A DNA stretch of 64,000 nt from Cephalotus follicularis. Its lineage: Eukaryota; Streptophyta; Magnoliopsida; Oxalidales; Cephalotaceae. A program made the translations under genes and the position numbers. Below are positions 35,338 through 47,252 of the stretch, one piece after another. The notes below the pieces were generated by a model, which saw only the letters and a list, made by a program, of their open reading frames with translations, did no database searches and was not told the DNA's origin. How positions within the stretch are numbered: position 1 is the stretch's first letter; each line of letters starts with the position of its first letter. The stretch is from NCBI GenBank assembly GCA_001972305.1, contig BDDD01002665.1, forward strand, positions 175,868-239,867. The letters run 5' to 3'.

Positions 35338-37407
35338 TCGGAAACATTCATAAATATCAAAAACCAACTTCATTTTCGAAACATGTCAAAACCATAAAAC
35401 ATTACCAATTTCATAAACGAAGAGGCATAGCATAACGCAAAACTGATTTATTCTGATAAAATCATAAGAGTGTATCAAGGAACGAAGTATCCGTACCTTA
35501 TGCGTTCACAAAAGTACTTATGGATAGATGATTTAAATCAAACTCCCCTTGAAACATAACAATCTAAAATACACCCAAAACCATTCATATAAGGGTCTAA
35601 GAAAAATTAAAGATATTAAACAGACTTACAACAGTGTTTGGAAAAGACCCGGATTGATTCGAGGAACAAACGAATCAAAACAGTTGAAAACAGCACTTTT
35701 CTGGGCAAAACAGCTGACTGTTACAGAGCACCAGCCGACTGGGGAAGCTTGGCAGTCGATTAATGACAAGGGCCAGCCGACTACACAAACCAGAATGCAG
35801 GCAGTCGACTGTCACTTAGATCTAGTCGACTACACAACCCAAGACAGTCGACTGTGTTCATATGGCAGTCGACTACTCATCCAATCCAGCCGACTGTCCA
35901 CAAGAACAGCCGACTGTTCTGGACGACAAAACAATAGAAACTTGACAATTTCGTGCAGAAACTGGTTTAAACAAAAATTACATTAAACCAGAGACATAAG
36001 AACATAAACATATGACCATATATGACATTTAGATGATACAGGAACACATAATTGACATGGAAACAGTTAGATAGTGGTCTAACTTCAAGAGAAAGAAATA
36101 ATTCTCTAAGCATATGCATATGTTCAAGTCCAAATTCCATCCATTATCACTTGCAGACTTTTAAAACCAGATTATAACAAGTTTAGGTGTATAAAACATG
36201 CTGACAGACTTAGTAACACAATGACAGAACATATTGACAGGGATTGAAATCAAGAGACACTCACAATGCAAAGCTGAAATTATAACAATGAATAAGTAAC
36301 CATCACAGCAAGAATTACTGACCTGTAATGGTGTTAAAGACAATGAAACAATAGAGGGAACACTACAACACATCGGAAACATTCATAAATATCAAAAACC
36401 AACTTCATTTTCGAAACATGTCAAAACCATAAAACATTACCAATTTCATAAACGAAGAGGCATAGCATAACGCAAAACTGATTTATTCTGATAAAATCAT
36501 AAGAGTGTATCAAGGAACGAAGTATCCGTACCTTATGCGTTCACAAAAGTACTTATGGATAGATGATTTAAATCAAACTCCCCTTGAAACATAACAATCT
36601 AAAATACACCCAAAACCATTCATATAAGGGTCTAAGAAACATTAAAGATATTAAACAGACTTACAACAGTGTTTGGAAAAGACCCGGATTGATTCGAGGA
36701 ACAAACGAATCAAAACAGTTGAAAACAGCACTTTTCTGGGCAAAACAGCTGACTGTTACAGAGCACCAGCCGACTGGGGAAGCTTGGCAGTCGATTAATG
36801 ACAAGGGCCAGCCGACTACACAAACCAGAATGCAGGCAGTCGACTGTCACTTAGATCTAGTCGACTACACAACCCAAGACAGTCGACTGTGTTCATATGG
36901 CAGTCGACTACTCATCCAATCCAGCCGACTGTCCACAAGAACAGCCGACTGTTCTGGACGACAAAACAATAGAAACTTGACAATTTCGTGCAGAAACTGG
37001 TTTAAACAAAAATTACATTAAACCAGAGACATAAGAACATAAACATATGACCATATATGACATTTAGATGATACAGGAACACATAATTGACATGGAAACA
37101 GTTAGATAGTGGTCTAACTTCAAGAGAAAGAAATAATTCTCTAAGCATATGCATATGTTCAAGTCCAAATTCCATCCATTATCACTTGCAGACTTTTAAA
37201 ACCAGATTATAACAAGTTTAGGTGTATAAAACATGCTGACAGACTTAGTAACACAATGACAGAACATATTGACAGGGATTGAAATCAAGAGACACTCACA
37301 ATGCAAAGCTGAAATTATAACAATGAATAAGTAACCATCACAGCAAGAATTACTGACCTGTAATGGTGTTAAAGACAATGAAACAATAGAGGGAACACTA
37401 CAACACA
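35338..37407. repeat. 1,035-bp near-perfect tandem duplication in LTR of element C
   Basis: 35338-36372 is repeated at 36373-37407. I could find one substitution between copies (AAGAAAAATT at about 35602 against AAGAAACATT). The join reads CACAACACA|TCGGAAAC, with no evident microhomology beyond one or two bases. The 3' LTR of the same element has a single copy, so the duplication followed insertion. Confidence 0.93.
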
Positions 37408-38256
37408 ATCACAATTGGCTGTACACAAATACAAAAGAGAAAAGAACAAATATATATCTCAAAACTTGTCAAGGAAAGTGTAACCAAAAGACAACTAATG
37501 ACATCAACAAACCTGATACTGATGAAGAACGAATCAACACAAAAACACAGCAATTCCAACTTGCAGTTTCGGCAGTGAAAGGCTGTAACACCCCGAATTT
37601 CATAAATTATTATTATGAAATTGGTGCGTGTACAGTTGTGATAAAATTGATAGAGCCCGGAGTAATAAAAAGGCATTACGCATTTAAGTCGTAATCGTGT
37701 TAGCTAAGATGGCCAATAAAACATATTTTTTATTACGCGACAATAAAGCCCAAATGCTCGCAATATTATTGTGATTATTTTGGTGGTTGTTCGGATAATT
37801 TATGTCACGATTCGCGGAAAAATCGGGACCCAGACCTTAGTATTTTGCCAGTAAATACTAAAGTGAAAGCAAATAGAATAAAGAGAAAGGGAGAGGACAC
37901 TGGCGCATTATGCGCCCGTGAAAAGAAAGAGACAGCGGGTGCATCAGGCTCCCGCGCCCGAGAGAGAGAGAGATAGATTTGGAGAGAGTGCGGTAGAGAG
38001 ATCGGGAGGGCGTGCCGGATCCAGCCACCGGACCGGGAGAGCACGCCGGTCAACCCAGGCATGCCAATGGATGGTAACTCCTCCTTCCCTCTTCTCTTTT
38101 CTCTTCTTTTTTCTTCTCCTTTGCCGCCACTGTCACGCCTTCTCCCGGCGTTTCCCGGCGCCGTTAGCGTCGCGGGTGGGTAGGTTTTGGTGTAGAGGGC
38201 CAGCTCTTGCCATTTTGACCACCGGTGAGGTGTGATTCGGCCGGAATCAATGGACA

Positions 38257-38280
38257 GAGTCGACTCAGCGAGTCGACTCA
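38257..38280. repeat. Double GAGTCGACTC palindrome module in LTR E
   Basis: GAGTCGACTC-AGC-GAGTCGACTC followed by AC. The same module occurs at 63812-63835 (LTR W) and, with one change, at 45191-45214 (LTR P). A rearranged form, CAAGTCGAC-CCT-GTCGACTTG, is at 29530-29550 (LTR H). Confidence 0.85.
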
Positions 38281-38974
38281 CGGCCGCCTGAGACTGTGCT
38301 TTTGGCACCGAGTCTCGGTGAGTCATGGGCATGGGTGTGTATAACTGGTGAATGTGTGGCGTTTTTGGGTGGTGGTCAGACCTGTGGAGGTCCGGTGAGT
38401 TTACTCAGTGAGTCGCAACTCACTGCCGGCCGTGGCGCAGCGTTCGGCGCTGATTCCCAGTGAGTCTTGACCGGTTTTGAGTAGACCGTTCAATGTGGAA
38501 CCTGTTGATGGGTGTTTCACCGCCTGGTTGTGTCGGTTGGAATCCGGCCGGTGTTTCGGCGATGGAAATGTTTTGTGTGTCGAACATAACGGAAATGTGT
38601 TGTATGTGCAGTGAGTGAGTGGCAATTGGATTTGGCATTGAGGAACTGATCAATCGACAAGAACCGGCTTTGGTTCAACGGTTATCGAAAAGGTTCGGCA
38701 ATTGAATGTGCAGCTCGACTGTACGGTTGTTACTGTTGTAACAGGTAGGGGAAGCTATACATGCAAGTTTGAGTTCAATAATATTGTAATGCCATTGATG
38801 AAATGCATGGTTTGCGGATTGTGAATTGTGTGACTGTGTTAGGGTTGCTATGAATAGTTAACCTGTCTGCATATTGTGTTTTGCGATGATTGCGAATTGA
38901 ATGACATGTGTTGTATGCTTTGAACTCTTTTGGTTTTGAGACGTGTTGAAGGAACCATGTTTTGATTCGCTTAA

Positions 38975-39265
38975 CCGTCGACGCTTAGGAAAGAAGCGTC
39001 GACGCTATGGATTGTTATACGGAGAATGAGTCCTGATTCGCGAGAAACGTTGACGCTTATGGAAAACATCGACGCCATGATTCATTGTATGTGAGAATGG
39101 ACACGTGTGCCGTTGACGCCTGAGGTTCCTACCTCAGAGCATCGACGCCAAAGGGATGAGACGTTGACGCGTAAAGTTTTTGGTTGAAAGCATTGACGCT
39201 AAGAGTTAAGCGGCGACGCTTAAGTGACTGGGTTGAACATTAACGCCTATATGGTGTATGTTGAC
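38975..39265. repeat. GCGTCGACGC-type array in LTR E
   Basis: Motifs such as ACCGTCGACGCTT, AGCGTCGACGCTA, ACGTTGACGCTT, CATCGACGCC, CGTTGACGCC, GCATCGACGCC and GCGGCGACGCTT recur at about 20-35 bp. Most departures from GTCGAC are single transitions. Confidence 0.85.
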
Positions 39266-39722
39266 GCGAATAGAGCCCGTTTGCATTATTGAGCATATGT
39301 TCGCATTGCATACAATTGTTGATTGAGCTATCACCTGTTTTCTAAAATGTTCTTCATTTTAGGAGTGTATAAATGGTTTATTAAATCATTGTTATATGGA
39401 AAAGTATGTTTTCCAAAAGGATTGTTATATATTTTGACAAATATATATGTTGCAAGTATTTATATCTATAAATTACTTGAAGTGTTTGAAGGGAAATGTA
39501 TTGTTGCAAGTATTTTATGAAGCATAATTTACTTGGGAAATGGAGTGTTATATATATATTTTTGAAAGATATATATATGTTGTAAGTATTTATACTTTTA
39601 AATGTTTTGGAAATGAACTGCAATGTTTTGAACGAGATGTTTTGATCAAGTATTTATTTTATAAATTACTTGAGTGGCATTGTGTGTGCTGTGATTGCAC
39701 TGTTATCGTGATTGTGAATAAT

Positions 39723-39960
39723 GTTGGTACTTAGCCGTCGTGCTAGTATCGTTTATCGTGTATTGATTGTTGTTACTTAGCCGCCGTGCTAGTAACGTGG
39801 ATGTTATTGAATTGATTGTGATTGAGTGTTGCCGCTAGCGGGGTAATGTTGGTACTTAGCCGCCGTGCTAGTATCGTGAGTGTTGCTGTTAGCGGGGAAG
39901 TGTTGGTACTTTCCGTCGTGCTTGTATTGTAGTGTGTTCTGAGTGTTGTCGCTCGCCACC
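39723..39960. repeat. Degenerate tandem repeat TACTTAGCCGCCGTGCTAGTA in LTR E
   Basis: Four units (starting near 39723, 39770, 39848 and 39902) share GTTGGTACTTAGCCGYCGTGCTAGTATCGTG. They are interleaved with GTTGCCGCTAGCGGGG-type segments. The unit length varies between about 46 and 78 bp. Equivalent positions in LTR P hold a different 52-bp repeat. Confidence 0.75.
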
Positions 39961-42139
39961 ATACCAGCGACGGGAACAATTGTTTGCATTGAGTGTATTG
40001 ATTGTCTGCTATGACATGCCTGATTGAGTANTATATATATGCATCGAGATATAGTATGTACTGCATCACTGTGCATTCATACATGACATGCATTATCATT
40101 GAAACCAAACTGTATTTATACTTAGCCGAGTGAGGACAAAGGCTAACCCCCTAAAATTTCATATTGATTTCAGGTTGATGCAGCGGATTGTTACCGTTGA
40201 GCTCCATGGAGCGAATGGAGTTTTATGTTGTTTTTACTTTTGAGAAATGTTAAAGGATCATTGTAATAAATGAACCGATGTATTGATGTATATTGTTCAC
40301 GCTCCGTTGTGGGCAGTTAACTTTGATGATGTTTTTGTTGTAGCATGTAGTATGGGATACATGTTACGTTACAATTCGGCTTATATTTAAATGCTTCCGC
40401 AAGTTGTTAATGGATATGGAAAGTTTTAAATTTATGGTAAATTGCATAAGCCGGATTTATATGTTGATTGCCACCACTTTTATTGTTGTTTGTAAAACGG
40501 GGTGTGACAAAGGCAGAGGAATTTTGGATGACATAAACCCAATGACAAGGCACTCTTAAACAGGAAAAAGAAGAGAAGATTGAGGGAAAGATAAGGAAAT
40601 AAATGGGACAAAATCATATTAATAAGGAAGAAGGAGATTATAAACGTGTGGAATTGATGAGGGAAGGAGAGAGTGTCGGGAGAAGAAAGGAAAGAAAGGG
40701 GGAAGAAATAAGGAAAAAGAAAGAAAAAGAAAAATATAAAGAAAATAAAAGAAATGAATTTTATAATAAAAGAAGTGTTTTAATAAATTTTAAAAGTAGT
40801 AAAATAAAATAAAGTTTTGGTAAAATTAATAGATATAAACATAGGCCCAACCCAACATTGCATTATCACAACCAAAAATTTAGGCTGGTATCGGTCAGTC
40901 CAAATCACATAGGCCCAAAACATAGGGTAACCGGACTTAAAAAAAATAAAACAAATTTAAAAGCCCGAAAACGACACACATACATATATAAAATATCCAT
41001 AAAGCACATACAAACAAGCAGGGTATTACAGACCATCCTAATAGTCCTCTCAACTACTCACAAGATGGCCCCGATGTGAGCTCTCATCACCCCCGGATCC
41101 GTGTATCACCACATCTATCAGTCCATAATCAAATAGTCAGAGTTTTAAGCCCGTCTTCGGCATATGTGTCATGTAACCCTCATCACTATTGACTCCGACC
41201 ACGGACAAGGGTGTGGATTAAATGTCCACCCAAGATATTCCGCAACCATATAAATCTGTGAACACATTGTGACTTCGGCGGATCTCCCCGGAATCACCCA
41301 AAATCCAATCCGCCTAAGCCTGGCCAAGTCTTTCAGTCAACAATGGTCAAGATCATATAGAGCCATTCATCCATCATTACGGGTGTGATGATTCCATATT
41401 GTGAACTGCATCCATACGTCTCAATGCAGCTTCCACATGACCCAAAGACAACCCTTTTGCCAGCACCTGGCTAGTGCTGGGGAAGGCGAAAATCAAAGTC
41501 ATGCAGTCACTACACAAAGCATGCCAGCCGCTAAGGTCTAAGGATACAACGTAGGTAAAGACCTACTTGTCACCATAGACTATATACTACCGAAAACAAT
41601 ATGGATCCTATCAACAAGGGTAATGTCCATCCAGATAGGTCACCTATGGTGGGTTGGTTCAGTGTCATGCTCTCTAGTACGCACCCCGCATCAGCTTTAG
41701 TGCCATCCAAACAGCAATGAGAAAAGTCGTCCTCCATACGAGGGAGCAAGCATAATACGTCCAGTCTTTGCGGTTCATCAATTTCCCAGAAAGTGACCTA
41801 TGACTTGGAACTTCTATCTGAAGGGACTAAAGACCTCATTCTCATTACCTATCTAGACATGAGATCCAACCCCTCGGTGGCAGGGTGCTATATATGTACT
41901 CAGTTGACATGGCAATCGAACTGATCCGCTTTTGACGATTTGGGATATTACATATAGCCGGTTTGCCATTGTGAATGTTTTTGCACAATTGAACATAATT
42001 GGAACTTAGAATGTAGGATAAGAGTGTAAAGTACATGCATGTAGTCAGCCATAGGTTTGCATGGATTATTCCAATTAAGGAATGTATCATATATGTACAC
42101 CCTATAAGCCCCTTCATATCTTGCAGGGACATCCAACTC

Positions 42140-42144
<5 letters not shown>

Positions 42145-42172
<28 letters not shown>

Positions 42173-42303
42173 TTCTTTGCTTATCCATATGTTCTATTCA
42201 GAATTTATATCCGCATATAAGTGTTGTGATTTGAAGTTTTAAATTTTATGGTAATTGGATAGTAGTTATATGCACGGTATGCCACGTGTCTGGGTGTGAC
42301 ATA
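42145..42303 (+). repeat. LTR tail fragment M with (AT)n tract
   Basis: (AT)n from 42145 to 42172, then text matching the end of LTR P (TTTAAGTTTTAAATTT..., GTATGCCACGTGTCTGGGTGTGACA), ending at 42303. A remnant of a plus-oriented gypsy-type LTR; its body is missing. Confidence 0.6.
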
Positions 42304-42828
42304 TATTACAAATGCATTATGGCGCAACGATAGCGTTGACACTTTATGCATTGCGAACAGCTGACGCGTAAAAGCATGCGTCGACGCTTAAGGCACAATG
42401 CCTAAAAGCGTCGACGCCCAGCATGAAAGTGTCGACACTTAGACACTAAGCATCAACACCTACAAAGATAGTGTCGACGCCTACATCTCCTGTTTCATTC
42501 AAAATGAACCATTGGCATGGGTTTCAATCCCAAAAAATTCTAAACCAGACTAATGCATAAGCCTACCAAGCAAACTGTCCCTAAGGCTGCCGAGTATACT
42601 AGAATAGTGCAGAACATACCTTATATGCAGAGTAGACCAATGCCCAAGGGCTGAAGGTCAGAGCTTAAAGCTCCCAGTCTAATATCAGACTTAGGAAGCC
42701 TCTAAGGCCATACAAACCCTTCCTTGACCAAATGAATCCTAATGACGATTCCTAGGAGGTTATAGTTAAAGACCTATTGAGTCTTGGACCTTGCTTGACG
42801 TTCCTGAGCTCAGATACCAACTGAGCAA

Positions 42829-43055
42829 CTGTGATAAGCTAGATGGGTCACCAAATGTGATGAACCAGATGGATCACCAAATGTGATGAGCCAGATTGGA
42901 TCAGTAATGCAATGAGCCCTAAGGGGATCACCAACAAAGCGAACGTGATGAGCCAAATGGATCACCAAATGTGATGAGCCAGATTGGATCACTAATGTGA
43001 TGAGCCCTAAGGGGATCACTAGCCGAGCGAACGTGATGAGCCCAAGTGGATCATC
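42829..43055. repeat. 88-bp higher-order minisatellite in LTR N
   Basis: Sub-repeats of about 25-30 bp with GATGAGCCAGATTGGATCAC and CAAATGT are grouped into an 88-bp unit. GATGAGCCAGATTGGATC starts at 42885 and again at 42973, followed both times by AATGAGCCCTAAGGGGATCAC. Confidence 0.85.
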
Positions 43056-44283
43056 GATTGGGATTACGATTAAATCCCATAAGGTCCCTATTTTGACATA
43101 CTAGTATTATAAAAGAATGATTATAATCTGCTGTTACGGCGAAGAAGGCCGAGAAAGGGCCTATGCACCATAGAATGATCATGATATGAATGAGATAGTA
43201 TGCGGTTAACTACTTATATATACTAGTATGGGACAGTATATATATTTAGTTAGCCTCGAGATGATTGGTAGAATGATATTGACAAGAAATGACATGAATT
43301 ACATTATGATTAATTAATAAGCATGCATTCTCATGTCACACATATATCTGCTTCACTCTACACATTCACTGCATATGTATATTGTACACAACCTTCGGGT
43401 TGCTGACCCATTAATTTTAATGGATGGCTCAGGTCCGGGTGATGCGCCGCAGTGATCAAACGAGTTAAATCATAGTGTAAGGATCTACATCTCCTCCGAC
43501 TTACCTTGTTTAAATGTGGTAAATGTAAATGAACAGATGTGTATAAGATTTTCTATTGATTATTATTTGACATGTCGGCTTGTGACAATGCATAAGATAT
43601 ATATGTGTGTTGATGTATTAGATATGGATGGGTTCATCCTTTGAGGTATTAGATGTTGGAACCTTATGGCGATGTAGGCAATAAAATATCTATATGCAAA
43701 AAAACCCTAAAACATATATTGTGTTATCATCTCATGAATATCAAGCTATATGGTTCATTTCCAATATCTTTTGAGCATACATATATAGTTAGATATAAAT
43801 CAATAGGGAGGAGCAGGCGGAATTACTCACATGTATGGAGCGGCTCCTTCCTTCTTCCAATGAGTCTTCTTGCTTCCAAAAGTACAGCTACTTGTTGAAC
43901 AGATTAAATGGTTCTAGCTTCCAAGTATAGAAAGCCTCCAAGGTATCCACACCAAGCTTCAGTTTCCAACACTAGGTTTCACAAACCTTCAACTCTTGAT
44001 TGTATATGAGAGAAAGGAGAGAAGACATCAAGAGAGAGCACAAAAATGTCCAACAACTCTCTTAATAGGAAGGGGGGGTGTTCTATATATTCTAGCTGCT
44101 AGACAATCATATTAGAACACAAACTCTTATCCTATCATGCTTAGTGTTTCCTAATGCATTCAAGATTCTTCTTTAGATAGTCTTTCTCTCCTTTTTGACT
44201 TCTACTTTCCTTAATCTCATTAAGGATAATTAATCTCATTAATTATATTTATATATTTAATCTCATTAAATATATTATATCAT

Positions 44284-44334
<51 letters not shown>

Positions 44335-44647
44335 ATCTCATTAAATATAATTAGAAAATAACATCCCAATTATTTTTCTCTCATTACGTGTTGGAAATAT
44401 TAGCCTGTATTGTGTGTGACCCTATGGGTTCACTATTACGCTGGCCGTAGGATTAAATCATGACGCTCATAATTATTCGATTAAATATTTATTATCACAT
44501 AAAAAATATTCTCTTGAATATTAATAAAACTCTTTTAATTCTTTTCTTCCAAGATTAATTTATCAATTTAATCTCGGGCATCCTACTGGTCGACATTCGA
44601 CATCTAGCAATGCATTACGACCTCACAGGTAATTTATGTGTAATACC

Positions 44648-44734
<87 letters not shown>

Positions 44735-44832
44735 TGTGTGTGTGTGTTTAATATATTATTTATATATATGTGTGTGGTGTGTGTGTGTGTGTATTTAATA
44801 TTATATATATATATATATATACTATATATATA
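44648..44832. repeat. Compound microsatellite (AT)n(GT)n(AT)n
   Basis: (AT)n 44650-44692, (GT)n with one slip 44695-44748, a second GT run 44770-44792 and TA runs to 44832. It lies only 10 bp inside the 5' end of LTR P. Frames reading IYIYIY or VCVCVC across it are not genes. Confidence 0.95.
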
Positions 44833-45190
44833 TATTAAACGAAACGGGCGCTTATGAAAGAAAGAAGAGAGGCAAGGGATAGAGAAGCAGGGAGACGACG
44901 GGAGAGAGAGAGAGAGAGAGAGAGATGGCGTCGGAGAAGACAACGGCGCAAGGGCACCAGACCGGGAAGCGAGTAGCGAGTCCTCACCGACCGTAACTTC
45001 TTTTCCTCTTCTTCCTTTTTCTTTTTCTTTTTCCTCTCCCTGACACCTTGTGTCACTGTCGCCGTTGTCGTGTGTTCCACCGCCAATAATCATCGCGGGA
45101 GGGGCCAGTCTTCACCTAGAAGGCCGGCTACACCTATTTCAGTGGCTGTTGAGGAGTATTTCGGCCAAAATCGGTCGAAATCAGTTGGCC

Positions 45191-45214
45191 GAGTCGACTC
45201 AGCGAGTTGACTCA
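45191..45214. repeat. Double GAGTCGACTC module in LTR P
   Basis: GAGTCGACTC-AGC-GAGTTGACTC followed by AC; one C-to-T change relative to LTR E and LTR W. Confidence 0.8.
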
Positions 45215-45967
45215 CAATCACGTATGACCGCGCGTTTGGCACCGAGTCTCGACGAGTTAAGGGTAAAGATGTGTAGAGCTGATGGTTGTGAGGCGTTTTA
45301 GGGTGTTGACCAGAGTTGTGGTTGACCGAAGAGCCAACTCAGTGAGTTGAACTCACTGTCGACCGTGACAGGGCGTTCCGGCACTGATTCACAGCGAGCC
45401 TTGAGCGGTTCTGTATCGTTCAATGTGGAACCTGTTTATGAGTTTCGTCGGAGCTGAGTGAGTTGGCCGAAAATCGGCCGAAGCTCCGTTGGCGACTGTG
45501 CTTGGTTTCCATGCGTAGAGTGTAACAGAAACGTGTTGTACATGCAGGGTAAAGGAGACGGTCAAGGATAGAGGGTTTTTGAGCTTTACGAGCTCAATTG
45601 CTAAGAGGTAGGTTATACTATTGCTTGCATTCATGCATTTCGAATGAATTGTATGAACATGACTATTCCTTGAAGATTGTGTGCTATATACATGAGTATA
45701 TATGTGCTAGATTCATGTACTAGAGTAGTAGATATGAGTAGAAAATGAGTAAAGGGGAGACTTGAGGGAATCGGAGGATTTGGAGCACTTTAGGCCAATT
45801 CCCGTTTCTTCCTCAATCTCAGGGTATAGACATGATTTTAAAGAGTTTTAAAGCTGTTTTCAAGTCCATTTAGATGGTGGAAGCTTGTAGCTTCCTTTGA
45901 TTTGTTTTAAAAAAAAGTTTTCAGAGATTTTCAAAGGATTTTCAAGTGATTTATGCCTTTGACAGCA

Positions 45968-46335
45968 GTCCAGGGCGTCAACGTGTTCATCGTGCACGTT
46001 GACGTGTTCCTGAGTTCCCCAGCACGTCGATGCCATCAGTTTGAGCGTTGACGCCTATGTGCTTGGTGCATTAGTGCACTACCCTGTGTTGCACGTTAAC
46101 TCTATAGAGAAGAGATATAGATGTTGACACCATCATTATGCGTTAACGCCAGAGAGAATAGACTTAGACGTCAATGCCTTCGTTAGACGTCGACGCCTCC
46201 AATATAGTTAGTAGTTGACACTTATAGCACACGTTGATGCTCAAGGCCTTGTGCCTAAGTGTCAACGCCTAGCCAAAGCGTCGACGATCAGAGCTTACAC
46301 ATTAACGCGTAAATTCTACATGTCAACGCCTATAG
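45968..46335. repeat. GCGTCAACG/GCGTCGACG-type array in LTR P
   Basis: About 15 decayed motifs (GGCGTCAACG, ACGTTGACG, ACGTCGATGCC, GCGTTGACGCC, ACGTCGACGCC, GTGTCAACGCC, GCGTCGACG) at 20-35 bp spacing. Nearly all differ from GCGTCGACGC by C-to-T or G-to-A at CpG. Confidence 0.8.
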
Positions 46336-46990
46336 CTTCTGTCCGGGTTGGCCAAATTTTATGATTTTCATCCCAAATTATCCCCTCTTCATATGGATTC
46401 CATGGGAAGCCTCCCTAAGGCCTTGTAGCCTATGGAAATCCTAATTTGGCACTTTTAAATCCCAAGACTAGCTTTTAAAGAAGTTTTTATAAAAGAAAAG
46501 GAGTTTTATATATAAATGGTTTTCAAGAATGGTTGGGATAGTTCAACTGGACATCTGGACGCGGATATCCTAGTTAGTCCTTCCCCTCCATTGTTTTCAG
46601 CTCGATAGGGACCAACAAAGAAGTATGATTTATAGAAAAAGGAGAAGAGAAGTAGTTTTTATATGATTTGACGGATGTGGATCCTACGAGATCCTTTACA
46701 GCATGTCCCTATCTTTTACACAGAGTATTGTTAGAGAGTCCTCCTGTGCCGGCAGACCTTCGAGAGTCCCCGCATAGTTGAGTGATATATGATAGATAGG
46801 GTGCGGCTATGGCTGTTGATCATTATGATTGAGACTTTATGGGATAACACATTCATGATCTCTATCTCCGTCATAAAGTATCATGGATGCAAGCCACATA
46901 TCATCATTATAGATTCCTTCTGTCAGTGGACCTTCAGGAGTCCCCGTGCAATTGAGTGACAAATTATGCCATGTATATGGCACATATTAG

Positions 46991-47252
46991 TTAGAGAGGC
47001 TCATGTCATTCTCCTTCGGGATGAGTCACGGATTACCTCAGGTTAGAGAGGCTCTTGTTGTTCTCCCTCGGGATAAGTCACGGATTACCTCAGGTTAGAG
47101 AAGCTCCTATTGTTCTCCTTCGGGATGAGTCACGGATTACCTCGGGTTAGAGAGGCTCCTATTGTTCTCCTTCGGGATGAGTCACGGATTACCTTAGATT
47201 AGAGTGAATCCTGTTGTTCTTCTACGGGATTGATTCATGGATTCCCTCAGAG
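46991..47252. repeat. 52-bp tandem repeat, five copies, in LTR P
   Basis: Units begin TTAGAG(A/T)G at 46991, 47043, 47095, 47147 and 47199, exactly 52 bp apart, each containing TTCGGGATGAGTCACGGATTACCT or a variant. The fifth copy is most diverged. Related ACCTTC(G/A)(A/G)GAGTCCCCG segments precede it at about 46755 and 46930. Confidence 0.93.

Larger units (their letters stand above)
37584..40509 (+). mobile_element. Solo LTR E (gypsy type) in the LTR of element C
   Basis: A 2,926-bp LTR from TGTAACACCCCG (37584) to GGGTGTGACA (40509), with a perfect TSD AAGGC (37579-37583 and 40510-40514). It contains a GA-rich then CT-rich leader (37960-38130), the GAGTCGACTCAGCGAGTCGACTC module (38257-38280), a GCGTCGACGC array (38975-39265), repeats at 39723-39960 and the ambiguous base at 40031. 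LTR W (63130 onward) is close to it; LTR D is a more distant relative in reverse. Frames inside it show no known domain. Confidence 0.94.
30757..41030 (-). mobile_element. Element C: gypsy retrotransposon with pol deleted
   Basis: Complete from end to end: TSD GACCA at 30752-30756 and 41031-41035. From right to left: 5' LTR (41030-34297, enlarged by a tandem duplication and solo LTR E), PBS, gag, the first residues of protease, then directly the truncated 3' LTR (32935-30757). The left terminus reads TTTAACACC where TGTAACACC is expected. All of RT, RNase H and integrase is gone. The gag resembles that of element A. Confidence 0.93.
34297..41030 (-). repeat. 5' LTR of element C (enlarged)
   Basis: Boundaries TGTAACACCC (34297) and GGGTATTACA (41030). 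Subtracting solo LTR E, one TSD copy and one copy of the 1,035-bp duplication leaves about 2.77 kb, similar to LTRs A and 9178-11909. Contains the family blocks CTGAGGTTTGCTCAGCCGCG (reverse, near 34600-34640) and CATAGGCATG (near 35095). Positions 40515-41000 are AG-rich with no gene. Confidence 0.9.
30616..42144 (-). mobile_element. LTR fragment L (H family), split by element C
   Basis: About 136 bp at 30616-30751 and 1.1 kb at 41036-42144 align, reversed, to solo LTR H. Matching blocks include GGTACGAC...GAGTTCTGGTACGAC against 28860-28915, the TAGTGCTGGGGAAG region, and the right end CATCCAACTCCAACA against TGTTGGAGTAGG. The left boundary lacks the expected TGTTGGAACCC, so about half of the LTR is missing and the junction with LTR G is a deletion scar. 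No coding region is seen. Confidence 0.7.

Noticed and set aside
37805-38332. 175-codon and 105-codon frames in solo LTR E
   Set aside because: They lie on the GA/CT-rich leader of the LTR and on opposite strands of the same bases; the matching part of LTR W has different frames.
44610-45093. Frames encoding IYIYIY / VCVCVC / THTHTH strings
   Set aside because: They are translations of the (AT)n(GT)n microsatellite at the start of LTR P, not genes.
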